Positions 1 to 6,332 are shown, counted from the stretch's first letter. The stretch: DNA of 7,274 bases from Anaerolineae bacterium (GCA_016926595.1 JAFGOG010000321.1:1-7274), one strand, 5' to 3'. Notes: generated by a model not told the origin, from the sequence alone. Made by a program: numbers and translations.

Positions 1-1218
1 GCGTCGGCGAGCACGATCCTCGACCCCGAGCACCTGATGCGGCAGGCCGTGGACCTGATCCAACAGCGGTTCAACCTTTACTACATTGGCCTGTTTCTCG
101 TCGACGAGGCCGGCGAGCAGGCCGTGCTGCACGCCGGCACTGGCAAAGCGGGCCAGAAAATGCTCGCGGAGGGACACCGCCTGGCCGTGGGTGGCCAGTC
201 GATGATCGGCCAGTGCGTGGCCCAGGCGCAGCCCATCATCGCTCCCGACGTTGAGGACCAGTTCGTCCGCTTCAACAACCCACTCCTGCCCGAGACCCGC
301 TCCGAGATGGCGCTGCCGCTGAACAGCCGAGGAGAGTGCATCGGCGCTCTGACGGTGCAAAGCGCCCAGAAGGCAGCTTTCTCGGCCGGTGATATCATCG
401 CCTTGCAGTCCATAGCCAATCAGTTGGCCGTGGCTATCACCAATGCCCGGCTCTACGACCAGGTCCAGCAGTACGCCACGCGGCTGGAGGAACGTGTCGC
501 CGAGCGTACGGCCACGCTCGCCGCCGTCAACAAGGAGCTGGAAGCCTTTGCCTATTCTGTCTCTCACGACCTGCGTGCACCGTTGCGCACGCTGGATGGC
601 TTTAGCCAGGCCCTGCTGGAAGACTATGCTGGCCAACTGGATGCTACCGCCCAGGACTATCTCCGGCGCGTGCAGGCCGGCAGCCAACGCATGGGGCACC
701 TTATTGACGACCTGCTCAAGTTGTCGCGCCTGACACAGAACAGGATGCAGTGGGCGAGGGTAGACCTTGGCGCTCTGGCGCAGGAAATCGCCGCCGAGCT
801 GCATCGAGCGCAGCCGGAGCGCCAGGTAGAATTCGTGATTGCCGGCAAAGTGGTGGCTTTCGGCGATGCTCACCTGCTGCGCGTCGTGTTGGAAAATCTG
901 CTCGGCAATGCCTGGAAGTTCACCGGCAGGCAGGCCTCTGCCAGGATTGAATTCGGGTGTACCGAAGGGGAGGACGCACGTGTGTATTTCGTGCGTGATA
1001 ACGGGGCCGGCTTTGACATGGACTATGCCGACAGGCTGTTCACGGCCTTCCATCGCCTGCACAGCTCAACCGAGTTTGACGGTACCGGCGTTGGCCTGGC
1101 CACCGTGCAGCGCATTATTCATCGCCACCGCGGCCATGTCTGGGCTGAAGGCGCCGTGAACCAGGGCGCGACATTCTATTTTACTCTGGCGATGGAGGAA
1201 GAAGAGACACAATTCTGA
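1..1218 (+). CDS. GAF-domain sensor histidine kinase, 5'-truncated by the window edge
   Basis: This is an autophosphorylating sensor kinase of two-component signalling. The frame is open from base 1 (it begins ASTILDPEHLM), so the Met at 37 is internal and the true start lies upstream. Numbering from that Met: a GAF domain spans about residues 1-140, then a coiled-coil linker (about 138-175). The dimerisation/phosphoacceptor helix has the H-box YSVSHDLRAPLRTLDGF with the phosphorylated His at 177 (bases 565-567). The HATPase_c domain shows the N-box (LLGNAWKF, N291), G1 (DNGAGF, 321-326), F-box (LFTAFHRLH) and G2 (GTGVGLA, 349-355), so every catalytic box is intact. No membrane segment is visible and no receiver domain follows; the protein ends at TGA 1216-1218. 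The H-box and the tail around G2 resemble the phytochrome-like kinase group. The ligand of the GAF domain cannot be read from sequence. No partner response regulator lies in the window, and the neighbour is convergent, so no operon link is visible. Confidence 0.95.
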   Translation, partial: ASASTILDPEHLMRQAVDLIQQRFNLYYIGLFLVDEAGEQAVLHAGTGKAGQKMLAEGHRLAVGGQSMIGQCVAQAQPIIAPDVEDQFVRFNNPLLPETRSEMALPLNSRGECIGALTVQSAQKAAFSAGDIIALQSIANQLAVAITNARLYDQVQQYATRLEERVAERTATLAAVNKELEAFAYSVSHDLRAPLRTLDGFSQALLEDYAGQLDATAQDYLRRVQAGSQRMGHLIDDLLKLSRLTQNRMQWARVDLGALAQEIAAELHRAQPERQVEFVIAGKVVAFGDAHLLRVVLENLLGNAWKFTGRQASARIEFGCTEGEDARVYFVRDNGAGFDMDYADRLFTAFHRLHSSTEFDGTGVGLATVQRIIHRHRGHVWAEGAVNQGATFYFTLAMEEEETQF

Positions 1219-1235
1219 AGCGGGTGCGGCGCAGC

Positions 1236-1295
1236 AAAAAAGATGCCGGGCACGTGCCCACCTGCTGCCAGGTGCGCTTGCAGGTGCCGGGGCAT
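1236..1295 (-). terminator. Intrinsic terminator of the WD40 regulator gene
   Basis: Read on the minus strand, just after the TAA at 1302-1300, an imperfect inverted repeat runs from 1295 to 1243. The outer arms are ATGCC/GGCAT (1295-1291 with 1247-1243) and the inner arms CACCTGC/GCAGGTG (1286-1280 with 1265-1259). A perfect 12-bp palindrome GGGCACGTGCCC (1248-1259) sits in the distal arm. One base after the stem comes a run of six T (1241-1236 on the minus strand), the classic rho-independent layout. On the plus strand the same stem could slow polymerase leaving the kinase gene, but no T-run follows it there, so bidirectional action is less certain. Confidence 0.7.
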
Positions 1296-1299
1296 AACT

Positions 1300-4200
1300 T
1301 TATGGGTTCGTGAGATCGCTCGCCTCGCACAACGGCTCGACGTGATACTGCGCCCGCTGCTGGCAGGTCAGCTCGGGCACGTAGCGGTTGGCCTCGATCC
1401 AGGCCAGGAGATCGTCATAGCCCAGGTCCACGCGCCACTCGCGCACGGTGCTATCTACGGCAGCCGAGAGGATGGTGCGGCCGCCCGGCATAAATACGGC
1501 CCCCAAAATATTGCCCTGGTGTCCCTGGTAGCGGCGGAGCGCCTCTCCGCTTTCCATATCCCACAGGATGATGACACTATCGCCCCCGGCGGAAAGCACC
1601 ATGCATCTGCCGGCCGTGCCAGACTGGGCCGGATCGCAGCCCGGGCTAAAGGCCACTTGGGTGACTTCCGCCGTGTGGCCCACAAAGCGCCGGATTTCGC
1701 GCCCGCTGGCGACATCCCACAGAATCACCAGCTTGTCCAGCCCGCTCGACAGCGCCATGCGCCCGTCGAGGCTGAAGGCAACCGCCTGCACCGTTTCGGT
1801 GTGCCCGGAAAAGGCACTCGGTGGCGCGAGGTCTGCGCCCGTCTCGAGTTCCAGCAGCCGCAAACGGTAGTCGGGGGCGGCGCTGGCTCCCTTGCCCGGG
1901 CCAACCAGGACGCTGCGCCCGTCCGAGCTCACGGCCACGCTGCGCGCAGCCTGCGGCGCCAGGTTGATCAGGACCCGGCCCTGGTTGGTCCCGGTTTCCA
2001 GGCTGGAGGGAATATCCCACAATTGGACGGCGCCATCGCGCGATGCAGAGACGGCCCAGCGCCCATCCGGGCTGAGGTCAATATCCCACAAGATGTCCGC
2101 GTACCCCTCAAAACGGTGCAATTCTTGCCCCGTTTCCACATCCCACACCCGCAGCGTCTTGTCCTGGGCGACGCCAAAGATATCACCCGAACCCGAGATA
2201 GCCAGGCGCCCGTCTGGCCCAAACTTGACCCCGGCATAGGGCATCTCGGTGTGCCCCACCAGGCGGCGAATGGTCTGTCCGCTGGTATAATCCCACACGT
2301 TGATGTCGCCCGACCAGTGCGCCACCAGGCCCAGCTTGCCATCCGAGCTGAGGTCCAGGCTGGCGCCGGAATCGGGAAAATGCAGTTGGCGCAACTCTGC
2401 GCCGTTGCTCAGGTCCCACAGGCGCAGGCTGCCGTCGGCCGAGCCGGACAGGATGCTCTGGCCGTCCGGGCTAAGGTCCAGCGCCAGCACCCGGCCCTGG
2501 TGGCCCAGGAACTCGCGCTCTGTTTGCCCATAATACGGAGTCAACAACACCACGCGGCCGTCCAGCGTGCCCAGCACCGCCAGCCGGCCGTCTGGAATGA
2601 ACCCGGCGCTGAACAAGCCCGACCTGAGGATCTGGTACTCGCGCACCAGCTCGCCCGTTTCCAGATCCCACAGAATGGCGTACTGATCCTCAGACACCGA
2701 CATGGCGATGCGGCCAGCCGGGCTGATGGCCACGTCCCAGACCGGCCCTTGATGGCCGACGAGCTGGGGGGTGTACAGCGCGAGATCCTGGTGCGTGTAG
2801 GTGTTGCTCTGCCCACCAAAATGATGGACAATGTTGCCTGTTGCAATGTCCCACCAGATCACGCTGTGGTCGGCCGAGCCAGACAGCGCGCGGCGTCCGT
2901 CTGAGCTGATGTCGACACAATAGACGGCCCCTTCGTGCCCGACGAATTGCTGTATCGTCTGGCCTGTTTCCAGGCCTGCGTTGAGCGGAGTCGAAATGTC
3001 CCACAGGCGCAGCGTGTTGTCGGCCGAGGCAGACAGCACGTGGCGGCCGTCGGGGTGCACGGCCACGTCCCAAACCGCGCCAGTGTGGCCGGTCAGGCGC
3101 TGCACGATTTCACCACTTGCCAAATCCCACACGATCAGGCTGCCGTCGCCGGAAGCGGAAATGGCGCGCTCCCCATCTGGTAAAAAGGCCACACTGTGCA
3201 CCACGTCGCTATGCCCCGTCAAGCGCCGGATGGCATCACCTGTCTCCAAGTCCCACAAGATCAGGCTGCCGTCGGCCGAGCCGGAGAGCGCTGTGCGACC
3301 ATCGGCGGGGTGGAAGGCCACGCTTTCTACCGCGCCGGTGTGCCCCGTCAGGACAAGCCGGGCGCTGGGGGCATAGGCCGCCTGGCTGAGGATCAGTTGC
3401 GCCTGCGGCGGCGGGTCGGGAATCTGATTGGCCTGCAGGGCCAGGGCCAGAGCCAGGTCGGTATCGCCCTCGTTGAGCGCCAGTTGGGCGCCGGTAGCCA
3501 GGTTCAGGCTGTAGGCCACGGCGGCTTCCCGCCGGGCGATACGCTGCTGGCCCAGGGCAAAGGCCACCAGCCCCAGCGCCACCACCACGGCCACCGACAG
3601 CACGGCGACGAACCCCCGCAGGCGATTGCGCGCGCGCCGTTCGATGGCCGCTTCCCGCACCAGGCGGGCCTCTTCCTCGGCTCGCCGCCGGTCCCGCTCG
3701 GCCAGGCTGGCGCGTAAATAGTCGGACTCGACCGGGGCCAGGGCCAGTGTGGGTGAGGTCAACAGCGTTTCGAATTGCGCCAGCCGGGGGCCTCGCGCCA
3801 GGAACCCTGCATCCCGGCCGGCCCGGTCCCACTCCTCCGCCAGCGTCGCCAGGCGCCGGTGCAGCCGGATGTCGGCGCGCGATTCCTCCAGCCAGGCCCG
3901 CAGGCGCGGCCAGGCGCCCAGGAGCACCTCGTGGGCGACTTCCACCGTCGGCTGCTCCATAGTGGCGTCGCGGTCGAAGGTCAGCAGGCGGTGCCGGCCA
4001 AAGGCGGCCATAACCGCCGCCATGGCCCCCGGCTCGTCGCCCAGGCTCTCCAGCTCGCTCTGCGGCACCCGCCGCCGGGCATCGGCCGGCCGCTGCTGCG
4101 AGGCGTCTTGGGGAACGACCAGCCGCAAAAAGAGCTGCCGGGCGGCCACCTGCTCCCCGGCGCTCAGCCCGGCGTACAGCGCCTCGGCGCGACCCACCAG

Positions 4201-5949
4201 CGCGCCGGCCAGCGCGCCGATGGCCCGGTAGGCGGCCAGGGTCAGGGTCCGGCCCTCCCGCCGCTCGAACAGCTCGGTCAGGGCGTATTGCAGCAGCGGC
4301 AGCGAGCCCGGCTCATCGCCGACGTCGGCGACGAGCCTCGTCACCAGGCCGGTCTCCAGCGTCACGCCCACCCGCGCCGCCGGGCCGACGATGGCCCGCT
4401 CCAATTCCTCCGGCGTGAGGGGCGGGGCGATCTCCAGCCGCTCGTGAAAAAGCCGGCTCCAGTTCGGAAAGCGCAGGGGCCGGTCGTAATAGTCGGCGCG
4501 CAGGGCCACCACGATCCACAGTCGCTCGGGCAGTGTCTGCATCGCCGCCAACAGGCCAGCGGCAAAGCCCGTGCGCGTCGCCTCGTCGCGGGTCAGGGTG
4601 AACAGCTCTTCGGCCTGGTCGACGAACAGGAGCAGGCGCCGGCCCGGCGGCAGGTGTTCCTCGACGAAATGCTGTACGGACACCGGACCCTCTTGCTCTG
4701 TCGTCTCGGTCCTAGGGCCTGACGGCAGGGCGGCTTCCAGGGCAGCGGCCAGCCCTGCCTCGGGGTCCTCGCCAGGGAACAGGCTGGCAACGGTCCACCG
4801 CTGCCCACCCAGGGCGCCTGCCCGGCGCAGGGCCGGGATCAATCCGGCGCGCACCAGGGACGACTTACCGCTGCCGCTCGGCCCGACAACTGCCAGGAAG
4901 CGGTTCTGCCAGTCCGGAGCTCCGGCCTGCGCCCCGGCATCGCCGGCTTCACGCTCGCGGGGCCCTTCCTCGCCCTCGCGCAGCCGGGCCAGCAGCCGGT
5001 CGACCAGCAGCTCCCGGCCAAAAAAGCGGCCCGCGTCGGCTTCCTCGAAGGGCTGCAAGCCTTTGTAGGGGTTTTGCGGCTCGGCGGCCGCGTCCGCCTC
5101 GGCATCCCAGCCCAGGGCGCCATCCAGGATCTGGCGGTAGAGGTCCGACGTCGCCTCGGCCGGCTCGGCGCCCAATTCCTGCTGAAGGCAGCAGCGGCAG
5201 GATTCGTATTGGGCCAGGGCGGCGGCGCGCCGGCCGCCCATGGCCAGCCCCCACATCAGGGCGCGGTGGCCCTCCTCGTCCCAGGAGTCCAGCTCGATCT
5301 GGCGCCGGGCATAGTGTTCGACAGCGCCGTACTCGGCCAGGGCCATATAGTGCGTCGTCAGCGCTCGCAGGGCGCCCGACGCCTGGTGGTGGCGGGCCTC
5401 CTGTTGCAGGGTTTGCCACTCGTCAAAGGCCGGGCTGTCGGCCAGGGCCAGTCCGGCCAGGAAATCTCCCCGGTAGAGCTCGACCACCCGCTCCATCCGC
5501 TGCACGCAGGTGTCGCAGTGAACCAGGTTCCGGTGGAGGTGAGCCTGCTGAGCGGCGATCTGGCTGTCGAACTCGACGGCGTCCACCCAACAAGCGGGAT
5601 GCTGGGGACTGAATTGCACGCTCTGCCGGGTGATGGTCAACAGGGGCGGGGTGTCAGGGACCTCACCTTCGGCGACCCCGCCCTCGGCGACCTCATCCCC
5701 GGCGACGAGCAGGGGTTTCAGCATTTGGCGCAAGTTGTGGAGGGCCACGCGTAGACTCGCCTGGGCGCTTTCGTCCGGTTGTTCCCCCCACAGCAGGGCC
5801 GCCAGCGCCTGGCGGCGGTGGGGCCGCTCCCCTTCCAGAGCCAGGTAGGCCAGCAGGGCGCGCACCTTGTCCGAGCGAAAGCCGGTCAAGGGCTCGCCGT
5901 CCAGCGTCGCCTGAAAAGAGCCAAACAGGTGCAACTCCAGCCGCTTCAT
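1300..5949 (-). CDS. SARP/BTAD - nSTAND ATPase - transmembrane - WD40 repeat giant regulator
   Basis: A 1549-residue single-frame protein, probably a signal-gated transcription regulator. Domains in order: an OmpR/SARP-type winged helix (about 1-80, helices around SDKVRALLAYLAL and ASLRVALHNLRQML); a bacterial transcriptional activation domain, BTAD (about 105-275, LYRGDFLAGLALADSPAFDEW); an nSTAND-type STAND NTPase (about 293-730, opening NPYKGLQPFEEADAGRFFGR). The ATPase has Walker A GPSGSGKSS (356-364), Walker B LLLFVDQAEE (439-448), an arginine-bearing LRADYYDR motif (483-490) and the HEVLLGAWPRLRAWL winged-helix motif (673-687). One hydrophobic helix follows (779-800), then about 14 WD40 blades (868-1509) and a tail containing ELTCQQRAQYHVEPLC. 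The ATG at 5949 gives the standard SARP opening MKRLELHLFGSF and has no Shine-Dalgarno; see the promoter entry. The gene is divergent from the 6065 operon, which is its most likely target. DNA target and stimulus are inferred, not seen. AfsR-like proteins share the front end, but they normally carry TPRs and no membrane helix. Confidence 0.95.
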   Translation of the reverse strand: MKRLELHLFGSFQATLDGEPLTGFRSDKVRALLAYLALEGERPHRRQALAALLWGEQPDESAQASLRVALHNLRQMLKPLLVAGDEVAEGGVAEGEVPDTPPLLTITRQSVQFSPQHPACWVDAVEFDSQIAAQQAHLHRNLVHCDTCVQRMERVVELYRGDFLAGLALADSPAFDEWQTLQQEARHHQASGALRALTTHYMALAEYGAVEHYARRQIELDSWDEEGHRALMWGLAMGGRRAAALAQYESCRCCLQQELGAEPAEATSDLYRQILDGALGWDAEADAAAEPQNPYKGLQPFEEADAGRFFGRELLVDRLLARLREGEEGPREREAGDAGAQAGAPDWQNRFLAVVGPSGSGKSSLVRAGLIPALRRAGALGGQRWTVASLFPGEDPEAGLAAALEAALPSGPRTETTEQEGPVSVQHFVEEHLPPGRRLLLFVDQAEELFTLTRDEATRTGFAAGLLAAMQTLPERLWIVVALRADYYDRPLRFPNWSRLFHERLEIAPPLTPEELERAIVGPAARVGVTLETGLVTRLVADVGDEPGSLPLLQYALTELFERREGRTLTLAAYRAIGALAGALVGRAEALYAGLSAGEQVAARQLFLRLVVPQDASQQRPADARRRVPQSELESLGDEPGAMAAVMAAFGRHRLLTFDRDATMEQPTVEVAHEVLLGAWPRLRAWLEESRADIRLHRRLATLAEEWDRAGRDAGFLARGPRLAQFETLLTSPTLALAPVESDYLRASLAERDRRRAEEEARLVREAAIERRARNRLRGFVAVLSVAVVVALGLVAFALGQQRIARREAAVAYSLNLATGAQLALNEGDTDLALALALQANQIPDPPPQAQLILSQAAYAPSARLVLTGHTGAVESVAFHPADGRTALSGSADGSLILWDLETGDAIRRLTGHSDVVHSVAFLPDGERAISASGDGSLIVWDLASGEIVQRLTGHTGAVWDVAVHPDGRHVLSASADNTLRLWDISTPLNAGLETGQTIQQFVGHEGAVYCVDISSDGRRALSGSADHSVIWWDIATGNIVHHFGGQSNTYTHQDLALYTPQLVGHQGPVWDVAISPAGRIAMSVSEDQYAILWDLETGELVREYQILRSGLFSAGFIPDGRLAVLGTLDGRVVLLTPYYGQTEREFLGHQGRVLALDLSPDGQSILSGSADGSLRLWDLSNGAELRQLHFPDSGASLDLSSDGKLGLVAHWSGDINVWDYTSGQTIRRLVGHTEMPYAGVKFGPDGRLAISGSGDIFGVAQDKTLRVWDVETGQELHRFEGYADILWDIDLSPDGRWAVSASRDGAVQLWDIPSSLETGTNQGRVLINLAPQAARSVAVSSDGRSVLVGPGKGASAAPDYRLRLLELETGADLAPPSAFSGHTETVQAVAFSLDGRMALSSGLDKLVILWDVASGREIRRFVGHTAEVTQVAFSPGCDPAQSGTAGRCMVLSAGGDSVIILWDMESGEALRRYQGHQGNILGAVFMPGGRTILSAAVDSTVREWRVDLGYDDLLAWIEANRYVPELTCQQRAQYHVEPLCEASDLTNP
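1423..3348 (-). repeat. About 14 WD40 blades, consistent with two seven-bladed propellers
   Basis: Residues 868-1509 of the regulator form a series of GH...WD units. Clear blades have GH/WD pairs at about 869/899, 912/941, 954/983, 1004/1033, 1065/1094, 1149/1178, 1232/1269, 1382/1411 and 1424/1463, with further blades at about 1281-1312 (EGY in place of GH) and 1476-1505 (last WD replaced by EW). Degenerate blades lie at about 1107-1137, 1190-1220 and 1324-1367. The total of 14 fits two seven-bladed propellers. Longer loops interrupt the spacing at about 1045-1064, 1255-1262 and 1437-1449. WD40 propellers are usually protein- or ligand-binding surfaces; the partner is unknown. Confidence 0.85.
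3550..3615 (-). other. Encodes the single transmembrane helix of the regulator
   Basis: Residues 779-800 (GFVAVLSVAVVVALGLVAFA and two more) are uniformly hydrophobic and lie between the ATPase part and the WD40 part. The side before the helix is rich in Arg (RRARNRLR), and the side after it also has Arg (QQRIARREA) but less densely. By the positive-inside rule the DNA-binding and ATPase domains should be cytoplasmic and the propellers outside. The helix is clear; the orientation is inferred. Confidence 0.75.
5662..5706 (-). repeat. Three 15-bp tandem units coding a VAEGx pentapeptide linker
   Basis: Residues 82-96 of the regulator read VAGDE, VAEGG, VAEGE: three tandem pentapeptides from a 15-bp period with a shared core of cggcgac on the plus strand. 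They fall in the acidic linker between the winged helix and the BTAD domain. This looks like a small slippage expansion in a tolerant linker and is likely to vary in length between strains. Confidence 0.65.
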
Positions 5950-5955
5950 GGTTCA

Positions 5956-5985
5956 ATTCTATCACAAAATCGATTTTGCGGCCAA
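5956..5985 (-). promoter_or_regulatory. Promoter of the regulator gene, apparently leaderless, with internal palindrome
   Basis: On the minus strand an extended -10 box, TGATAGAAT, lies at 5964-5956, and a weak -35, TTGGCC, at 5985-5980, with 18 bp between the hexamers. The last T of the -10 is only six bases before the ATG (5949-5947). A start point 6-7 bases downstream would therefore fall at or next to the A of the ATG, giving a leaderless mRNA. No Shine-Dalgarno precedes this ATG, which agrees. A perfect 14-bp palindrome, CAAAATCGATTTTG (5965-5978), fills the spacer and could be an operator for repression. Confidence 0.55.
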
Positions 5986-5988
5986 AAT
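5973..5988. repeat. Second dyad beside the palindrome in the divergent region
   Basis: ATTTTG (5973-5978) and CAAAAT (5983-5988) are 6-bp inverted arms around the 4-base centre CGGC. They share the right half of the 5965-5978 palindrome, so CAAAAT/ATTTTG half-sites occur three times in alternating orientation. This may be a multi-half-site protein-binding region over the -35 of the leftward promoter. No binding protein can be named. Confidence 0.45.
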
Positions 5989-5997
5989 TGCCGCATC

Positions 5998-6017
5998 TCG
6001 TTACGTTTTCGTAACGA
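5998..6017 (+). promoter_or_regulatory. Putative activator site: inverted repeat that is also an 11-bp direct repeat
   Basis: TCGTTACG (5998-6005) and CGTAACGA (6010-6017) are perfect 8-bp inverted arms around TTTT. The same bases read as direct repeats: GTTACGT at 6000 and GTAACGA at 6011 start 11 bp apart, one helical turn. The second ends 8 bp before the extended -10 at 6023-6031, in the place of a -35. SARP-family activators are known to bind heptamer direct repeats spaced 11 bp (or 22 bp) at this distance from the -10. The divergent gene codes a protein with a SARP front end, so it is the obvious candidate binder. An ordinary dimeric repressor using the dyad is the alternative. Confidence 0.55.
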
Positions 6018-6022
6018 TAGCC

Positions 6023-6031
6023 TGCTACAAT
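6023..6031 (+). promoter_or_regulatory. Extended -10 box of the rightward operon promoter
   Basis: TGCTACAAT matches TGnTATAAT at all but one position of the consensus. No good -35 hexamer lies 16-18 bp upstream; that place is taken by the repeat at 5998-6017, which suggests an activator-dependent promoter. Transcription would start near 6038, leaving a leader of roughly 27 bases before the ATG at 6065. Confidence 0.55.
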
Positions 6032-6051
6032 CGGGCCATTCCTATCTGGGG

Positions 6052-6059
6052 AAAGGTGG
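6052..6059 (+). promoter_or_regulatory. Ribosome binding site that sets the start at 6065
   Basis: AAAGGTGG has its AGGTG core ending 6 bases before the ATG at 6065. The in-frame GTG at 6062 is only 2-3 bases away and too close, and an in-frame ATG at 5948 lies upstream of the promoter. The site therefore favours 6065. Confidence 0.6.
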
Positions 6060-6064
6060 CAGTG

Positions 6065-6295
6065 ATGCACGATCTGACCCATTCGATACCAGAGATCGGG
6101 TCGCGGCGGTCCCAATCCTACCTGCTGCGCCTGTGGCAGGAGGCGCCGGACGTCCCCTGGCGGGCCATGCTGCGCTCCGTGACGAGCAAAGAGGAGCACC
6201 TCTTTCCCGACCTGGACCGCCTGCTGGCCTTTTTGCAGGACCAAACACATCCGCCGCCCGGCGCGCAGAAAGAAAGGGCTGAGCCACACCGTTGA
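6065..6295 (+). CDS. Small conserved-looking protein of unknown function (76 aa)
   Basis: A 76-residue hydrophilic protein, MHDLTHSIPEIGSRRSQ and onward, with a core SYLLRLWQEAPDVPWRAML followed by SKEEHLFPDLDRLLAFLQDQ. I remember similar short proteins with a YLLRLW...W-R-A...F-x-x-L-x-x-L-x-x-F-L pattern beside BTAD regulators and secreted proteins in Chloroflexota, but I cannot confirm this without a search and know no function. No signal peptide, membrane segment, cysteine or catalytic motif is visible; the core suggests a small alpha/beta fold with an amphipathic C-terminal helix. The open frame extends upstream to 5948, but the promoter elements and ribosome binding site place the start at 6065. 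It is the first gene of a probable two-gene operon, 49 bases before the secreted protein. Its position suggests an accessory or regulatory role to one of its neighbours; that is a guess. Confidence 0.7.
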   Translation: MHDLTHSIPEIGSRRSQSYLLRLWQEAPDVPWRAMLRSVTSKEEHLFPDLDRLLAFLQDQTHPPPGAQKERAEPHR

Positions 6296-6332
6296 CTGTT
6301 GACCATTCACAACAAGCCATTGATCATCGACG

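Noticed and set aside
37..1218. Met at 37 as the start of the histidine kinase
   Set aside because: The frame is open to base 1, and the upstream residues STILDPEHL continue the start of a GAF domain, so the gene is truncated rather than starting here.
1243..2904. A 553-codon open frame on the plus strand opposite the WD40 repeats
   Set aside because: It is antisense to well-formed WD40 blades, its product is His/Gln/Ala/Arg-rich with periodicity copied from the repeats, and no ribosome binding site or family motif is seen. It is a shadow caused by high GC and codon bias.
3775..4722. A 315-codon plus-strand open frame opposite the ATPase domain
   Set aside because: Low-complexity Arg/Gln/Gly-rich product, no domain, fully antisense to Walker A/B-containing coding sequence.
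5074..5754. A 226-codon plus-strand open frame opposite the BTAD region
   Set aside because: Antisense shadow of a recognisable BTAD domain; no start signals.
1300..5949. Reading the nSTAND-WD40 protein as an anti-phage STAND (Avs-like) defence gene
   Set aside because: It has a SARP/BTAD regulator front end and no nuclease, protease or other killing domain, and no defence genes are nearby. A regulatory role fits better.
5948..6064. Upstream extension of the small gene to an ATG at 5948
   Set aside because: It would translate through the promoter, both dyads and the -10 box; the peptide is unlike the rest, and a suitable ribosome binding site lies just before 6065.
6291..6327. Two TTGAC-type hexamers (6292 and 6299) as -35 boxes of an internal promoter for the secreted protein gene
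   Set aside because: No acceptable -10 lies at 16-18 bp from either; the GTTGACTGTTGAC repeat is more simply a short local duplication.
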